Shown here in pieces: positions 8,258 to 17,380 of a stretch of DNA of 64,000 bases; the stretch's first letter is position 1, and each line of letters starts with the position of its first letter. Under the pieces are notes generated by a model. The model had not been told where the DNA came from, searched no databases, and worked only from the letters and a program-made list of their open reading frames with translations. A program made the position numbers and the translations under genes. The stretch spans positions 85,550-149,549 of the forward strand of contig DEZB01000001.1 of assembly GCA_002364735.1 (NCBI GenBank). Direction: 5' to 3'. The stretch is from Bacteroidales bacterium UBA3143 (GTDB lineage: Bacteria > Bacteroidota > Bacteroidia > Bacteroidales > Dysgonomonadaceae).

Positions 8258-9214
8258 ATGGCATTATTTAATATTTTTTCGAGAGGAAAAAAAGAGACAC
8301 TTGATAAAGGATTAGAAAAAACAAAAGATAATATCTTTTCTAAACTTACACGTGTAGTTGCAGGCAAATCTCAAGTAGATGAACAGGTATTAGATGAATT
8401 AGAGGAAATACTTATATCTTCTGATGTTGGCGTAGACACTACAATAAAAATCATTGATAGAATTGAGCAAAGAGTAGCACACGATAAATATCTTACTACA
8501 GATGAACTAACTAAAATTTTACGTGAAGAAATTGCAGACTTATTAATGGATAATAATTCTGCTGATATTGACGACTTCTCAATTCCAGAAGGTAGAAAAC
8601 CATACGTTATTATGGTTGTGGGTGTTAATGGTGTGGGTAAAACTACAACTATTGGAAAGTTAGCGCACCAATTTAAATCAAAAGGTTTATCTGTTTATCT
8701 TGGAGCTGCCGACACCTTTAGAGCTGCCGCTGTTGAGCAATTGATGATTTGGGGTGAGCGTGTAGGTGTGCCAGTAATTCGTCAAAAAATGGGTTCAGAT
8801 CCAGCCTCTGTGGCTTTTGATACAATTAGCTCGGCTAAATCAAAGAATGCTGATGTAGTCATCATTGATACAGCTGGTCGTCTTCATAATAAAGTTAACC
8901 TGATGAACGAGTTGACAAAAATAAAAAATGTAATGAGTAAAGTTGTTCCAAACACTCCAGATGAAGTTATGCTGATATTGGATGGATCAACTGGTCAAAA
9001 TGCATTTGAACAAGCTAAACAATTTACTGCTGCAACTGAAGTCACTTCTTTAGCTATCACAAAACTTGACGGAACTGCTAAAGGCGGTGTCGTGATTGGT
9101 ATTTCAGATCAATTTAAAATTCCTGTCAAATATATTGGTCTTGGAGAAGGTATTGAAGACTTACAGGTATTTCGCAGAAAAGAGTTTGTAGATTCTTTGT
9201 TCAGCGATAAGTAA
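8258..9214 (+). CDS. ftsY: Signal recognition particle receptor FtsY
   Basis: SRP-family GTPase that docks the ribosome-SRP-nascent chain complex at the inner membrane. The 318-residue protein has only a short N-terminal region before the helical N domain, as is usual in Bacteroidales, and then the G domain. The P-loop GVNGVGKTTTIGKLA, the DTFRAAAVEQL insertion-box region, DTAGR and TKLDGTAKGG are all visible. It is followed 23 bp later by rimO, so the two are probably co-transcribed. Confidence 0.97.
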   Translation: MALFNIFSRGKKETLDKGLEKTKDNIFSKLTRVVAGKSQVDEQVLDELEEILISSDVGVDTTIKIIDRIEQRVAHDKYLTTDELTKILREEIADLLMDNNSADIDDFSIPEGRKPYVIMVVGVNGVGKTTTIGKLAHQFKSKGLSVYLGAADTFRAAAVEQLMIWGERVGVPVIRQKMGSDPASVAFDTISSAKSKNADVVIIDTAGRLHNKVNLMNELTKIKNVMSKVVPNTPDEVMLILDGSTGQNAFEQAKQFTAATEVTSLAITKLDGTAKGGVVIGISDQFKIPVKYIGLGEGIEDLQVFRRKEFVDSLFSDK

Positions 9215-9237
9215 ATTAGAAGATTATAAACACACAA

Positions 9238-10536
9238 ATGATAAAAAACAGAATTGATGTTGTTACACTGGGTTGTTCAAAAAATCTGGTAGACTCAGAA
9301 ATGTTGATGCGCCAGCTACTTGCAAATGGATACACTGTTGAACATGATTCGGACAGTCCTCAAGGTGAAATAGCTGTTATAAATACCTGTGGTTTTATTG
9401 GCGATGCCAAAGAAGAATCTATTAATATGATCTTATCTTTTGCAGACTTAAAAAACCGAAAGAAGCTTAAGAAGCTTTTTGTTATGGGTTGTTTGTCAGA
9501 GAGATATATGGCAGAATTGAGCGAAGAGATTCCCGAAGTGGATAAGTTTTATGGGAAGTTTGCTTGGAGAGATTTAATCTCCGATTTAGGAAAATCATAT
9601 AACCAAGAGTTTTCTTTAGAGAGAATGCTTTCAACTCCTAAGCATTATGCATATATAAAGATATCGGAAGGATGCAATAGAACATGCTCCTACTGTTCAA
9701 TACCTCTTATAACTGGGAAGCACAATTCTCGACAAATGGAAGAGATTGAAGAAGAGATGAAAATACTTGTTGAGAAAGGAGTAAAAGAATTTCAACTGAT
9801 AGCCCAGGATTTAACCTATTACGGGTTGGATAATTACAAAGAGATGAAAATAGCCGAACTGGTAAAGCGCATTTCTAACATTCCTGGTGTAAAATGGATT
9901 CGATTGCACTATGCCTATCCAGCTCACTTTCCAATGGACTTGTTACCCGTTATTCGTGAATGTGATAATGTTTGTAAGTATCTGGATATAGCTTTGCAAC
10001 ATATTAGTGATAATATGTTGAGTAAGATGCGTCGCAACATTACAAAAGATGGAACAATCCAGTTAATAGAAACAATTAGAAAAGAAGTGCCAGGTATACA
10101 TTTACGCACAACACTCATGGTGGGTCATCCCGGAGAGACCAACAATGACTTTGAGGAATTATTGGCCTTTGTTAAAGAAGTACACTTCGAGCGATTAGGC
10201 GCCTTTCCTTATTCTCATGAGGAGGATACGTATTGCGATAAGAATTACACTGATGACATTTCACCTGAGATTAAAGAAGAGAGATTAAATAAATTGATGG
10301 AAGTTCAAGAAGAAATTGCATTGGGCATAAATGAATTGAAAATAGGTCAAACACTTAAAGTGATTGTTGATAGTGAAACACCCAATTATTACATTGCACG
10401 AACTGAATTCGATTCTCCCGATGTAGATGGAGAGGTGCTAATAGATAAAAAGCAAACATTAAAGGTAGGATCTTTTTACAGGGTTAACATTACTTCAGCA
10501 ATGCCTTTCGATTTAATGGCGACTATTGTGAAATGA
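9238..10536 (+). CDS. rimO: Ribosomal protein uS12 methylthiotransferase RimO
   Basis: Radical-SAM enzyme that adds a methylthio group to the conserved aspartate of ribosomal protein S12. The 432-residue protein shows the three-domain layout of the family: N-terminal MTTase domain with cysteines in TLGCSKN, NTCGF and MGCLSERY; the radical-SAM motif CNRTCSYC (CxxxCxxC) in the middle; and a C-terminal TRAM domain. SEGCNRTCSYCSIPLITGKH is the RimO rather than MiaB form. It lies between ftsY and two HU-type genes. Confidence 0.95.
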   Translation: MIKNRIDVVTLGCSKNLVDSEMLMRQLLANGYTVEHDSDSPQGEIAVINTCGFIGDAKEESINMILSFADLKNRKKLKKLFVMGCLSERYMAELSEEIPEVDKFYGKFAWRDLISDLGKSYNQEFSLERMLSTPKHYAYIKISEGCNRTCSYCSIPLITGKHNSRQMEEIEEEMKILVEKGVKEFQLIAQDLTYYGLDNYKEMKIAELVKRISNIPGVKWIRLHYAYPAHFPMDLLPVIRECDNVCKYLDIALQHISDNMLSKMRRNITKDGTIQLIETIRKEVPGIHLRTTLMVGHPGETNNDFEELLAFVKEVHFERLGAFPYSHEEDTYCDKNYTDDISPEIKEERLNKLMEVQEEIALGINELKIGQTLKVIVDSETPNYYIARTEFDSPDVDGEVLIDKKQTLKVGSFYRVNITSAMPFDLMATIVK

Positions 10537-10568
10537 AGTCTTTGAAGTTTTATTTTAATATTTAAGTC

Positions 10569-10841
10569 ATGACAAACAAAGAACTTGTTGCACTAATAGC
10601 AGAGCAGTTAGGTTGGACGCAAACAAAAGTTTCGGAAATGCTGGCTCAAACTGTAGAATTAATGAACACTCAATTGGCAGATAATGCCACAATAAGCATC
10701 CAGAATTTTGGGGTTTTTCAAACAAAAAAGAAAGCAGAGCGTATATCTGTCAATCCTCAGACCCAACAGCGATTTCTTGTTCCTCCTAAAATATCTGTTT
10801 ATTTTAAACCTTCGTCCATCTTAAAAGATAAATTTAAATAG
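10569..10841 (+). CDS. HU/IHF family DNA-binding protein
   Basis: A 90-residue nucleoid-associated protein with the HU fold: N-terminal helices (MTNKELVALIAEQLGWTQTK), the FGVFQTKKKAERISVNPQTQ beta-arm region, and a C-terminal strand. Such proteins bend DNA as dimers. The proline at the arm tip typical of HU is in the segment NPQTQQRF. It is followed 9 bp later by a second HU-domain gene that is membrane-anchored, and the two may work as a pair. Confidence 0.88.
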   Translation: MTNKELVALIAEQLGWTQTKVSEMLAQTVELMNTQLADNATISIQNFGVFQTKKKAERISVNPQTQQRFLVPPKISVYFKPSSILKDKFK

Positions 10842-10850
10842 AGGAATATC

Positions 10851-11969
10851 ATGAATGACAAGTTGAATGTGCAAGACTTAATCAATAGTCTTTCTTTCCA
10901 AAACAATGTATCTAAAGAAGAAACAGAGAAGTTTATTATCGAACTTTTTAGCACAATAGAATTAGGTCTTGGATCTGATGAATTAGTAAAAATAAAAGAT
11001 TTTGGAACTTTTAAGCTAACGCAAATTCAAGAACGTGAAAGTGTAGATGTAAATACACAAGAAAAAATTGTAATCCCATCTCATCGAAGAGTAAATTTTA
11101 TACCGGCTCATATCGTCAAATATTTGGTAAACAAACCTTTTGCTCATTTTGAAACCACACCTCTTAATGAGGGTATTGTATTGGGTAATATTGAAATAGA
11201 GAACACTCTGCAAGATATCGAAAACGAAGATGATTATATAGCAGAAGATAATGAGCATCCTCTCGATAAAGGAGAAGAAAACAAATCGATTCCTAACTCT
11301 AAAGTAAGTGATACAAACAACTTGGAGATAAATAACACAACTTATCCGATTGAAGAGATCAAAGAAGATATAATTGCAAGCTTCTCAGTAGATGATTCTC
11401 CTAATAATAATAAGGAAGACATAAATGAAAAGGAAGACTTAATAGTGGAAGATGATGCTTCTGTTGAGAAAACAAAATCAGCAAAGGAAGCATCAAAAGT
11501 TGGAGCAAAACCAAAACGTTCTTATTTACCATGGTATATTACAACAGCTATGGTGGTGATTGTAGTAGTTGTTATAGCTCTTAATTTTTATCAACCTAAT
11601 GGAAGCTCGACAAAGCAGAGCGTTGAAGAAAGCGAAATTCCAAAACCTATTAAAGAGTCCACACTTCCGGTTGATGAGACGCAAACTATTGAAACTATTG
11701 CTGCTCCAATGAATGAGCCTCTTGAAACTGTCAAAATGGCTGCTGGTAAAACATTGCGCCTTATTGCATTAGATAAATATGGCAGTCGCGAATTTTGGGT
11801 GTATATTTATTTAAAGAACAAAGATAAAATAAAAAATCCAGATGTAATTCCTGTGGGCTTAGAGCTGACTTTACCAAGAAAGGATGAATTTGATATTAAT
11901 AAAAATAATCCTGAATCGGTAGCCATAGCAAAAAAACTTGGAGATGAAGAAATGAAAAAATATTGGTGA
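10851..11969 (+). CDS. Membrane-anchored HU-domain protein with LysM-like tail
   Basis: A 372-residue protein with three parts. Residues 1-90 are an HU-like DNA-binding domain (KIKDFGTFKLTQIQ, then SHRRVNFIPA). Residues about 100-220 are an acidic, low-complexity linker. After a basic KPKRSY there is one membrane helix at about 227-247 (WYITTAMVVIVVVVIALNFY), and residues about 293-342 resemble a LysM repeat (GKTLRLIALDKYGSREFW, later VIPVGLELTLP). By the positive-inside rule the HU domain is cytoplasmic and the tail periplasmic. This would let one protein touch both DNA and the cell envelope. It follows the free HU gene in an operon. The LysM assignment is tentative. Confidence 0.72.
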   Translation: MNDKLNVQDLINSLSFQNNVSKEETEKFIIELFSTIELGLGSDELVKIKDFGTFKLTQIQERESVDVNTQEKIVIPSHRRVNFIPAHIVKYLVNKPFAHFETTPLNEGIVLGNIEIENTLQDIENEDDYIAEDNEHPLDKGEENKSIPNSKVSDTNNLEINNTTYPIEEIKEDIIASFSVDDSPNNNKEDINEKEDLIVEDDASVEKTKSAKEASKVGAKPKRSYLPWYITTAMVVIVVVVIALNFYQPNGSSTKQSVEESEIPKPIKESTLPVDETQTIETIAAPMNEPLETVKMAAGKTLRLIALDKYGSREFWVYIYLKNKDKIKNPDVIPVGLELTLPRKDEFDINKNNPESVAIAKKLGDEEMKKYW

Positions 11970-12095
11970 TAATATCCTTATTTCATTTAAGGTAATCAGA
12001 TAAGCTATGCTTATAGAAAGAGTTTTATGTTAGATTGAGACTAACTAATATTATTTCAACTGGTTAAGAATAGATCCAATGGCTACTATTACTAA

Positions 12096-12149
12096 AAACA
12101 AAAGGCTGTTAATTCAAATATATTTATTTGTTGACAGCCTTCATTTTTT
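12096..12149. terminator. Terminator between convergent genes
   Basis: AAGGCTGT at 12102-12109 pairs with ACAGCCTT at 12134-12141 and is followed by six T; A-rich sequence on the other side would allow it to serve both the HU-LysM gene (plus) and the DUF4270 gene (minus). Confidence 0.65.
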
Positions 12150-12171
12150 CTTATGATTACTTTACCTATCC

Positions 12172-13542
12172 TTATAACTTGCTGAATATTAAATCCATTT
12201 TCATTTTATCAGAGGATTTAAAAATAGTGGTTGCTGTTGGGGTCATCTGATTGTATACAGCTGTTATAGAAGCTTGATTTTGCACGTTTGTGATCGCTAA
12301 TTCGACAGGTACAAGCAAGAACACAAGATCTTTAACCTGTCCTTCATTCTTTTCTTTATAATGATTAATCATTGCTGATAAATTCCCAAAGTTATAGGTG
12401 TATGTAGTAGGGTCTAATTGTGCATAAAAGCTGGTAACATTATCTGGAATTTTTCTTTTTTCGAAAAACTCTTTCATATCATCCTTATTTACTAATAAAA
12501 GATAGGTAGATGGATCTAATTTATATTTTTTATTTGAATCCCTTTCAGGAAGTGCCGTTACAGAGAATTTGGCAAGGTTTAAAGCCTGATTGTTTAGCTT
12601 ACTTGCTTTCTCAGATAAAGGGAAGGTTATTTCAGTAAATACTCCCGCAGGACTTTTTATAAAAGCATAGTCATCGTTAGCTTCTAAAAGTTTATCGTTC
12701 TTGTTTTTAATCTGATTTATTTGAATTACTTCCGGAGTAGTGTTCAGAATCATATTTCCTGAACGTATTGTATCTTGTTTGGTTGATGATCCTTTCTTGT
12801 CTAAATAATGAAAATGTAGGTATAAATATGTATGATCTAACTTCGAAATTGATCCAGCACCAAAACTGGTTGTCAAGTAAAGACCTTTAAAATACTCTTT
12901 AAAAATATCTGTATCTAAAACTTTCTCTTGTTCTAAAAAATCCTCTGATAATTGATGTATTCTTTCACCTATAGATTTTGGTAAATCTACAAATGCTCGA
13001 TGATAATAATCTGGTTGTAATCTTTCTGATAGAGGAACTTCGACGTTACCCGCTGTAAAAACAGCTGAGCCAATAGGAGATGATATATCAACATATTCTG
13101 TAGGGTCAAATTTTGTGTAGTGACTCCCTGTTGGTAAGTTCTTGTTTACTTCATAGACAGACAATTCGATAGGAGCAATTGAGTCGCCTTTCCATGAATT
13201 ATAAAAAACAGCAACTTTAACTGAGTCAATGATAGCACCTTCAGGAAAGTTCTTCCCTTCAGGATAATAAAATTGACCTACATAGTCAGATTTTATAGTT
13301 CCAAAAATTGAATCTTTATAAACACCTAATACAGGATTCTTTGTCTTTGCAAACATGCCTTCGGGCAATAACGAATCAACAGATACTGTACGTGCTTTAA
13401 TGAAAAGAGAATCAACACCGACAGTAATTCTATCTGTATCAGGTTGTATGGAGAACCCTAAGTTTTTTAACGAGTCATCGCATGAATAAATTAATACGAT
13501 TAGCGTTAAGAGTGTGGCTTTAATTAGTTTTTTATACTTCAT
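12172..13542 (-). CDS. DUF4270 family lipoprotein
   Basis: A 456-residue lipoprotein with a signal peptide ending LIVLIYSC (lipid-carrying cysteine at about 21). The opening of the mature protein (LGFSIQPDTDRITVGVDSLF) and the pattern VLGVYKDSIFGTIKSDYVGQ are typical of DUF4270, a Bacteroidota outer-membrane lipoprotein family of unknown function. It lies downstream of the glycogen-synthase-like gene on the same strand, an association seen in many Bacteroidales. A terminator between the two (around 13718-13765) suggests separate transcripts. Confidence 0.85.
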   Translation of the reverse strand: MKYKKLIKATLLTLIVLIYSCDDSLKNLGFSIQPDTDRITVGVDSLFIKARTVSVDSLLPEGMFAKTKNPVLGVYKDSIFGTIKSDYVGQFYYPEGKNFPEGAIIDSVKVAVFYNSWKGDSIAPIELSVYEVNKNLPTGSHYTKFDPTEYVDISSPIGSAVFTAGNVEVPLSERLQPDYYHRAFVDLPKSIGERIHQLSEDFLEQEKVLDTDIFKEYFKGLYLTTSFGAGSISKLDHTYLYLHFHYLDKKGSSTKQDTIRSGNMILNTTPEVIQINQIKNKNDKLLEANDDYAFIKSPAGVFTEITFPLSEKASKLNNQALNLAKFSVTALPERDSNKKYKLDPSTYLLLVNKDDMKEFFEKRKIPDNVTSFYAQLDPTTYTYNFGNLSAMINHYKEKNEGQVKDLVFLLVPVELAITNVQNQASITAVYNQMTPTATTIFKSSDKMKMDLIFSKL

Positions 13543-13717
13543 TGAGATGTCGAAAAATGTTTAACGCACAAATATCAGAAAAATTACTTGTAAAAGGACA
13601 TCTTTATACAGCTTTCTTCTATATTTTAAAGTTATTTGTATTAGTAATCTTTGTAAATAAGTTCAAGTATTGCATTTTATCAAAAAGCATGGCATCCATA
13701 TAAAAATTTAAACCTAC

Positions 13718-13765
13718 AAAAAAAGACAGCTTTGTGTTCATAAAATCACAAAGCTGTCTTTTTTT
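13718..13765 (-). terminator. Terminator after the glycogen-synthase-like gene
   Basis: Perfect 12-bp stem GACAGCTTTGTG / CACAAAGCTGTC with a 10-base loop, flanked by A-tract and T-tract. On the minus strand it ends the transcript of the gene at 13796-14614. Confidence 0.85.
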
Positions 13766-13795
13766 ATTGTTGAAATTTACAGTAGTAATAATGCG

Positions 13796-14614
13796 CTAAG
13801 CATCAATTTTCTCATAAAACTTATTTATGTCCTCTACGTAGGCATCAAAGTCAGGATTCATTGGAAGAAATTCAACACCTTTTTCTTTTATATAATTGGT
13901 TATTTCATCAGATATTTGTTCACCTCCTTGTATAACACCATCCGAATAATCGATTGCTAATTCAGTCAGCTTTTCAAAATCCATAGAACCACGTTGTTTC
14001 ACTCTTTCTATAACATCTTTGTCAATTGTTTCAAATATCAATTTGTCCGCAAAATTTTCTTTAAACGGTTTTTCAAATCTATCGTTGTAAGTAGAGTAAA
14101 TAACTTTAGTGTTTTTAAAGTTAGGATCGTCAGCATAACCTTTTTTTATGAAAAGAGGAGCGAGTGCTGACATCCATCCATGACAGTGTATGATATCAGG
14201 TACCCATCTTAGTTTTTTGATGGTTTCCATAACACCTCTAATGAAAAATATGCTACGTTCGTCGTTATCATCATATTCTACACCGTTTTCATCAACAGTT
14301 GTTTCTCTATTCTGGAAATAATCTTCGTTATCTATAAAATACACCTGCATCCGAGCAGACTGTATAGAAGCAACTTTAATAATAAGAGAATGATCCGTAT
14401 CATCAATAATCAAATTCATTCCAGAAAGACGAATCACCTCATGCAACTGATTTCTTCTTTCATTAATGCTTCCATATTTGGGCATAAAAGTGCGAATTTC
14501 ATGACCTTTTTCTTGGATTAATTGAGGGAGGTTTCGGCATGTTGTTGATTGTTGAGTTTCGGGTAAGTACGGACATATTTCTTGCGTAATAAACAGAATT
14601 TTTTTTGGATTCAT
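13796..14614 (-). CDS. Short glycogen/starch synthase-like protein (GT5 N-terminal domain)
   Basis: A 272-residue protein that corresponds to only the N-terminal Rossmann domain of GT5 glycogen synthases. It begins KKILFITQEICPYLPET and contains GHEIRTFMPKYGSINERR and the PDIIHCHGWMSAL motif. The C-terminal half with the ADP-glucose-binding glutamate is missing. The short form is conserved in Bacteroidales, so this is a family feature and not a local truncation; whether it has catalytic activity is unknown. A minus-strand TATCTTTG promoter core lies at 14640-14647. Confidence 0.82.
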   Translation of the reverse strand: MNPKKILFITQEICPYLPETQQSTTCRNLPQLIQEKGHEIRTFMPKYGSINERRNQLHEVIRLSGMNLIIDDTDHSLIIKVASIQSARMQVYFIDNEDYFQNRETTVDENGVEYDDNDERSIFFIRGVMETIKKLRWVPDIIHCHGWMSALAPLFIKKGYADDPNFKNTKVIYSTYNDRFEKPFKENFADKLIFETIDKDVIERVKQRGSMDFEKLTELAIDYSDGVIQGGEQISDEITNYIKEKGVEFLPMNPDFDAYVEDINKFYEKIDA

Positions 14615-14639
14615 TTTATATATATAAGTTGTTTACTTG

Positions 14640-14647
14640 CAAAGATA
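14640..14647 (-). promoter_or_regulatory. -7 element for the glycogen-synthase-like gene
   Basis: Minus-strand TATCTTTG, matching TAnnTTTG, 26 nt upstream of the start codon. Confidence 0.5.
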
Positions 14648-14842
14648 ATAAAAAAAAATTAGATAACATCAAAATATTAGAAGCACTATTTTCTTTTTTG
14701 CTGATATTTAGGATATTATAATATAATTGGTCGTTCGTTTTTAAGTTGTTTCAAAACTTATGACAAAGAAAAGTGTTTTTAGATTTCGCTATATCTTGAA
14801 CTTTTAGTTGATTTGCAAAGTATATTACCACACAGTTCAATT

Positions 14843-16162
14843 ATGTATAAGAATAAACACATTTTAAAAATCAGTTACCCCATATTTTTGAGTCTTTTGG
14901 CTCAAAATATTATTCAGGTAATTGACACAGCTTTTCTTGGACGTGTGGGTGAAGTAGAATTAGGAGCTTCTGCGCTTGCAGGTATTTTCTATATAGGAGT
15001 TTTTACCCTTGGATTTGGGTATAGTATGGGTAGCCAAATACTCATTGGCCGACGTAATGGCGAGGGTAATTTCCATCAAATAAGTGATATCGTTGTTCAG
15101 GGAGTAATCGTTTTAATTCCTGCGGCTTTACTACTAATCCCAATAATGAATTTTATATCAAACTCGTGGCTTCCATTACTTTTCGAATCAGATGAAATAA
15201 ATGTTGCTGTCAATAAGTACTTAGATTGGAGGTTTTATGGACTTGCTTTTGCATTTGTAAATACAATGTTTCGCGCATTTTATATAGGCATTGCTGGCAC
15301 TAAAATACTGACATTGAATGCCGTAATCATGGCATTGGCTAACGTATTATTCGACTACCTTCTTATTTTTGGAAAGTTTGGATTTCCAGAAATGGGTATA
15401 GCTGGAGCAGCTATAGCATCAGTTATTTCAGAATTAGTTTCTACTCTTTTCTTTCTTATCTATACCTTGAAGACTGTAGATTTGGATAAATATGGGTTCA
15501 AAAAAATAAAGATCCATTTGGCTGTTGTAAAACAGGTGTTGAGTATATCTGTATTTATGATGTTGCAATATATGCTTTCCATTGTAGTGTGGATGCTTTT
15601 CTTTGTTTTTATCGAAAAACTGGGCGAGCGTCCTCTGGCCATTTCTAATATTGTGCGTAGTTTCTACACTATTCTCATTCTACCTGCTCAAGCACTCGGC
15701 AGTGCAACTAACACAATGGTTAGTAATACCATTGGGGCAGGAAGATATAATGAGGTGTTAAAGCTGCTGGGAAGAGTTGTAAAAATAAGTCTATTGATAA
15801 CAGGTTTCATTATTGTGATGGTGCTACTTTTTCCTCGTGTGTTAATTCAGATATACACCACTGATCCTCTGTTAATATCACAAACCATACCTCCTATGTA
15901 TGTGTTACTTACGCTACTACCTGTATTTAGTATAGGAGCAATTCTTTTCAATGCCGTTTCAGGTACAGGAAACACTAAAACAGCATTAATATTTGAACTA
16001 TTCACACTAACTTTCTACTTATCATATATGTGGTGGATCATTGTTTATTTGAGATCATCAGTTGCGCTCTCTTGGACTTCCGAGCATGTTTATTGGTTTT
16101 TCTTAATGGCCTTTTCTTTCTTTTATTTGAAATATGGAAATTGGCAAAACAAAAAACTCTGA
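14843..16162 (+). CDS. MATE family efflux transporter
   Basis: Second multidrug/toxin exporter of the window, about 439 residues with 12 hydrophobic segments. The N-terminal signature is SYPIFLSLLAQNIIQVIDTAFLG, and the repeat of the pattern is in the second half. I start it at the ATG at 14843 (MYKNKHILKI); the open frame extends to a TTG at 14813, which would add ten unlikely residues. It is only distantly similar to the MATE gene at 3.1-4.5 kb, so the two are not a recent duplication. A hairpin just downstream (16172-16193) probably ends the transcript. Confidence 0.9.
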   Translation: MYKNKHILKISYPIFLSLLAQNIIQVIDTAFLGRVGEVELGASALAGIFYIGVFTLGFGYSMGSQILIGRRNGEGNFHQISDIVVQGVIVLIPAALLLIPIMNFISNSWLPLLFESDEINVAVNKYLDWRFYGLAFAFVNTMFRAFYIGIAGTKILTLNAVIMALANVLFDYLLIFGKFGFPEMGIAGAAIASVISELVSTLFFLIYTLKTVDLDKYGFKKIKIHLAVVKQVLSISVFMMLQYMLSIVVWMLFFVFIEKLGERPLAISNIVRSFYTILILPAQALGSATNTMVSNTIGAGRYNEVLKLLGRVVKISLLITGFIIVMVLLFPRVLIQIYTTDPLLISQTIPPMYVLLTLLPVFSIGAILFNAVSGTGNTKTALIFELFTLTFYLSYMWWIIVYLRSSVALSWTSEHVYWFFLMAFSFFYLKYGNWQNKKL

Positions 16163-16171
16163 GTTCTCATT

Positions 16172-16193
16172 ATGTAGCTTGAAGCTACATTTT
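16172..16193 (+). terminator. Probable terminator after MATE gene
   Basis: Stem ATGTAGC / GCTACAT with loop TTGAA, followed by TTT. The T-run is short, so this is a weaker candidate. Confidence 0.5.
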
Positions 16194-16216
16194 CATGTTT
16201 ATTATTAAAATTGATT

Positions 16217-16224
16217 TATCTTTG
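16217..16224 (+). promoter_or_regulatory. -7 element for the outer-membrane protein-ligA operon
   Basis: TATCTTTG matches TAnnTTTG, about 70 nt upstream of the start at 16295. Confidence 0.45.
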
Positions 16225-16294
16225 TTTTTATCTCAATCAGAGTCTCAAAACAGCGGTTTTTATATGAATAGACAAATTATTAATACATTGCTAA

Positions 16295-17380
16295 ATGATT
16301 AGGTTAAAGACAATTTTGCTTTTCTTTCTTATGACTTTTGTCGTCACTTCATATAGCCAAGAGCTCACTTGGAAGTTAGGTTACAATTATTTCTTTGATA
16401 ATGCTGAGTATGTACTTTCAACCTACACGCAGGATCAAACACTGCACGGTATGAACTTGATGCCCCAAGTTGGTTTAAAACTTGATGAAGGACAAACAAT
16501 CTATACAGGGGTAAATCTTTTGAAAATAGCTGGTAGTCTCTCTTTTACAAATGGTGAAGACTTTATAGCTTATTATCAATATCAATCGCCTACAGTGAAG
16601 TTTCGTGCTGGAGCATTTCCTAAAGAGGAGATGTTAGATAATTACTCTACTTTTTTCTTTAAAGATTCTATTAATTACTTCAGACCCATTATGCAAGGTC
16701 TGTTTTTGAAAGTCAACAACAGCAAAAATGACTATTTCAATATCTGGTTAGATTGGACCGGTCATAGCTCTAAAGATATAAGAGAAAGCTTTTTTGTAGG
16801 AGCATCAGGATTGAAAAAATGGGGCATTTTGTTCGGTGAAATGCAATCGTATCTCTTTCATTATGCAAACACAACTCCCACTACAGAGAGTTTTAATGTT
16901 AGTGAGCAATTTCAAATGCATCTTCTTACGGGTCTATCATTTTCAAATCAAATAGGTTTAGATACGCTTCAATTGGCCGTAGGGGGGTTGGTTGGATTGG
17001 AACGAGATAGAGGCGTGAGTAATGATTTTGAAAAACCAATTGGTATTACCATGCGTTTTAATATTGAATATAATGGATTGGGAACTGACAATAATGCCTA
17101 CTTTGGACAGCATCGAATGTCATTTTACGACAAACATGGTTCAGATCTTTATTGGGGAACACCTTTTTTGCGTGGTTCTACATACATAGAGTCAAAATGG
17201 TATGCAAGATTGATAAGATCTAAAAGAGTAAATGCCAACATTGGATTAAATTTACACTTAACTGAAAAACAATTACTTTATCAACAAACTATTACGCTTA
17301 GCATTAATATAAACAAACAAGATGTCTCCAAACAAAATACTAATAACATATTTCCACTGATGAAATTCTTTTCAAAATGA
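16295..17380 (+). CDS. Putative outer-membrane beta-barrel protein
   Basis: A 361-residue exported protein of no family I recognise. It has a signal peptide (LKTILLFFLMTFVVTSYSQ) and then many short amphipathic, aromatic-rich stretches such as YYQYQSPTVKFRAGAFPKEE and YFNIWLDWTGHSS, which suggest an outer-membrane barrel. The C-terminus does not end in the classical aromatic residue. It overlaps ligA by 4 bp (ATGA), so the two genes are translationally coupled, although no functional link to DNA ligation is obvious. Confidence 0.65.
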   Translation: MIRLKTILLFFLMTFVVTSYSQELTWKLGYNYFFDNAEYVLSTYTQDQTLHGMNLMPQVGLKLDEGQTIYTGVNLLKIAGSLSFTNGEDFIAYYQYQSPTVKFRAGAFPKEEMLDNYSTFFFKDSINYFRPIMQGLFLKVNNSKNDYFNIWLDWTGHSSKDIRESFFVGASGLKKWGILFGEMQSYLFHYANTTPTTESFNVSEQFQMHLLTGLSFSNQIGLDTLQLAVGGLVGLERDRGVSNDFEKPIGITMRFNIEYNGLGTDNNAYFGQHRMSFYDKHGSDLYWGTPFLRGSTYIESKWYARLIRSKRVNANIGLNLHLTEKQLLYQQTITLSININKQDVSKQNTNNIFPLMKFFSK

